Shown piece after piece: positions 6,260 to 6,523 of a stretch of 6,523 nucleotides of DNA (positions are counted from its first letter, which is position 1; each line of letters starts with the position of its first letter). The notes beneath the pieces were generated by a model. It did not search any database. It was not told the DNA's origin and was given only the letters and a program-made list of their open reading frames with translations. Position numbers and translations under genes: made by a program. The stretch comes from Acidobacteriota bacterium (GTDB lineage: Bacteria > Acidobacteriota > Blastocatellia > RBC074). The stretch spans positions 1 through 6,523 of the forward strand of contig JABFSD010000960.1 in the NCBI GenBank assembly GCA_013140935.1. The letters are read 5' to 3'.

Positions 6260-6523
6260 ATGAAGTTCTTTCAGAACACGAATCGCACGAATTTTTGGCT
6301 GGGCATGGTTTTGCTGATGTTCATCACCCTGGTTCCGGTGGCACAGGCGCAAACGATTCAGGGGCGGATGCCCGACGAAGCGGATCCGCACGAAGGCACC
6401 TGGTTGCAATGGCCGCATCAATATACTTACGGGTCGTCTTACCGTAACTCGCTCGACGCTACGTGGGTGGCGATGACGCGCGCGCTGGTTTGGGGCGAAA
6501 AGGTTCACATCATCGCTTACAAC
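6260..6523 (+). CDS. Secreted agmatine deiminase / Porphyromonas-type peptidylarginine deiminase family protein, 3' partial
   Basis: The first 88 codons are present and the frame stays open to the right edge. Residues 1-30 form a Sec signal peptide: a hydrophilic N-region with K2 and R9, a hydrophobic core at about 13-27, and probable cleavage after VAQA (residue 30). The mature part opens with RMPDEADPHEGTWLQWPH (36-53), the N-terminal signature of this guanidino-group-modifying family (compare RMPAEWEPHxxxWLxWP in agmatine deiminases), followed by a helix ending in WGEKVHIIAYN. Members hydrolyse agmatine to N-carbamoylputrescine and ammonia, or citrullinate C-terminal peptidyl arginine. The catalytic Asp, His and Cys lie beyond the edge. 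Cytoplasmic agmatine deiminases (aguA) lack a signal peptide, so export favours an extracellular agmatine or peptide substrate and the symbol aguA is withheld. It lies 235 nt after the AraC regulator. Confidence 0.85.
   Translation, partial: MKFFQNTNRTNFWLGMVLLMFITLVPVAQAQTIQGRMPDEADPHEGTWLQWPHQYTYGSSYRNSLDATWVAMTRALVWGEKVHIIAYN

Noticed and set aside
6170..6508. A 112-codon minus-strand open frame over the right end
   Set aside because: The + strand holds a signal peptide and a family signature of the deiminase in the same stretch; the minus frame has no recognisable features.

Overview
The window reads as a bacterial chromosome segment of moderately high GC with every supported gene on the + strand. 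The best guess for the host is an acidobacterium (Blastocatellia- or Solibacteres-like); a planctomycete or verrucomicrobial relative is less likely. This rests on the DUF1549/DUF1553 'planctomycete cytochrome' type protein at the left edge, which is typical of those phyla, on a Bacteroidota/Acidobacteriota-style MsrB, and on a seven-helix membrane AraC regulator. It is inference from gene content; no rRNA or other taxonomic marker is present.

Layout. (1) 2-1966: the C-terminal two thirds of a DUF1553 protein, cut by the left edge. (2) 2020-2729: a two-gene module of a small basic conserved protein and a single-domain retropepsin-like aspartic protease. The two are joined by an ATGA overlap and have visibly lower GC than their flanks. 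(3) 2733-4749: a PaaI-type hotdog thioesterase, a methionine sulfoxide reductase B (msrB) and an exported YbhE/Pgl-type beta-propeller lactonase, packed with gaps of 3 and 23 nt and a 1-nt TAATG overlap. Genes 2020 to 4749 may form one transcription unit. (4) 4819-6024: a seven-transmembrane protein with a C-terminal AraC-type DNA-binding domain and a non-ATG start. (5) 6025-6259: a 235-nt non-coding stretch rich in inverted repeats. (6) 6260-6523: the first 88 codons of a secreted agmatine deiminase/peptidylarginine deiminase family protein, cut by the right edge.

How the parts may fit. MsrB repairs oxidised methionine, the thioesterase hydrolyses acyl-thioesters, and the lactonase opens sugar lactones outside the cytoplasm. 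Together they look like a small housekeeping or detoxification cluster rather than one pathway. The membrane AraC protein is the only regulator in view, and its nearest downstream target candidate is the secreted deiminase. No tRNA, rRNA, CRISPR array, insertion sequence or convincing intrinsic terminator was seen. The part most worth follow-up as a possibly undescribed system is the small-protein/aspartic-protease pair. The second is the set of mutually exclusive hairpins in front of the deiminase gene.
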